Positions 63,801 to 64,000 of a stretch of 64,000 nt of DNA are shown in pieces; within the stretch, counting starts at the first letter, position 1, and every line of letters begins with the position of its first letter. Under the pieces are notes generated by a model that was not told where the DNA came from, searched no databases, and was given only the letters and a program-made list of their open reading frames with translations. The stretch is from Halomonas sp. GD1P12. Its GTDB lineage: Bacteria > Pseudomonadota > Gammaproteobacteria > Pseudomonadales > Halomonadaceae. The translations under genes were made by a program, and so were the position numbers. Location of the stretch: contig NZ_CP107007.1 in NCBI RefSeq assembly GCF_025725645.1, forward strand, positions 744,001-808,000, given 5' to 3'.

Positions 63801-64000
63801 ATGACGAGAGCCGAGCTTTACCGCCAGTTGGCGCCGGAAACCCGCAGACAGCGAGGGCTTTCCGGCGTCAATTGGGTGATCTGCGGGCTAATCCTTCTCG
63901 CGTCATTGACCGCCATTCTCGAAACCGAGCCGACGCTTCGTGAGCCGGCGGCGGCGCTTTTCGCGACGCTTGAAACGCTGTTCGTCGCGCTTTTCTCCAT
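63801..64000 (+). CDS. Probable voltage-gated ion (potassium) channel, N-terminal part
   Basis: Sixty-six codons from an ATG with the reading frame open to the window end: a basic start (MTRAELYRQLAPETRRQ), one hydrophobic helix (VICGLILLASLTAILET) and the start of another (LFATLETLFVALFS). This pattern (helix S1, then ETEP, then S2 with aromatic-acidic residues) resembles bacterial voltage-gated channels, from memory. Partial; the assignment is tentative. Confidence 0.5.
   Translation, partial: MTRAELYRQLAPETRRQRGLSGVNWVICGLILLASLTAILETEPTLREPAAALFATLETLFVALFS

Overview
The window looks like chromosomal DNA of a moderately halophilic gammaproteobacterium, most likely Halomonadaceae (Halomonas-like). 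Supporting signs are high GC, acidic proteins (one carries a roughly 50-residue acidic tail), three complete DctPQM TRAP transporters, and families common in that group. It opens with the last 28 codons of guaA and closes inside a predicted ion-channel gene. No rRNA, tRNA, CRISPR array, integrase or intact insertion sequence was recognised.

Layout. 0.1-3.2 kb: a strongly AT-rich two-gene unit (SF1 helicase plus a 211-residue partner) just behind guaA, the best candidate for an undescribed, perhaps defensive, system. 3.2-8.0 kb: a decayed fic copy, an RluA-type pseudouridine synthase, an intact fic gene with operator-like repeats over its start codon, and hipBA behind three palindromes spaced exactly 50 bp apart. 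8.0-14.0 kb: a GFA-family protein, then TRAP transporter 1, a cytosolic gamma-glutamyltransferase-like hydrolase and a TetR regulator. 14.1-15.6 kb: a bioY-DUF1284 pair behind a BirA-like box. 15.8-24.4 kb: an SDR/LysR pair, a LysR remnant, three tandem paralogous membrane proteins (the third lacks its middle domain), DUF808, a TetR/MFS efflux pair and a DUF1275 protein.

24.5-34.7 kb is one divergently regulated catabolic locus: LysR on one strand; AtuA, its small partner, aldehyde dehydrogenase, iron alcohol dehydrogenase, TRAP transporter 2 and a GMC oxidoreductase on the other. The set suggests uptake and oxidation of an alcohol or branched acid of unknown identity. A 157-bp MITE-like element abuts the LysR stop codon, followed by debris of a second DUF1275 gene.

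35.6-39.2 kb holds three tandem membrane diguanylate cyclases. 39.2-45.5 kb holds small stress or housekeeping genes, a LysR gene and lldD. 45.5-51.8 kb is a siderophore uptake operon (receptor, binding protein, two permeases, ATPase) behind a Fur-like box. 51.8-53.3 kb is a MerR regulator and a metal permease sharing a MerR-type promoter. 54.0-58.9 kb is an FCD/GntR regulator, TRAP transporter 3 and a mandelate racemase-subgroup enzyme, probably for sugar-acid use. 59.0-63.7 kb holds a PQQ-type sugar dehydrogenase with a membrane partner, and glpF-glpK for glycerol uptake and phosphorylation.

Starts were chosen from Shine-Dalgarno placement and family fit. Product names rest on motif recognition by eye; no database search was run.
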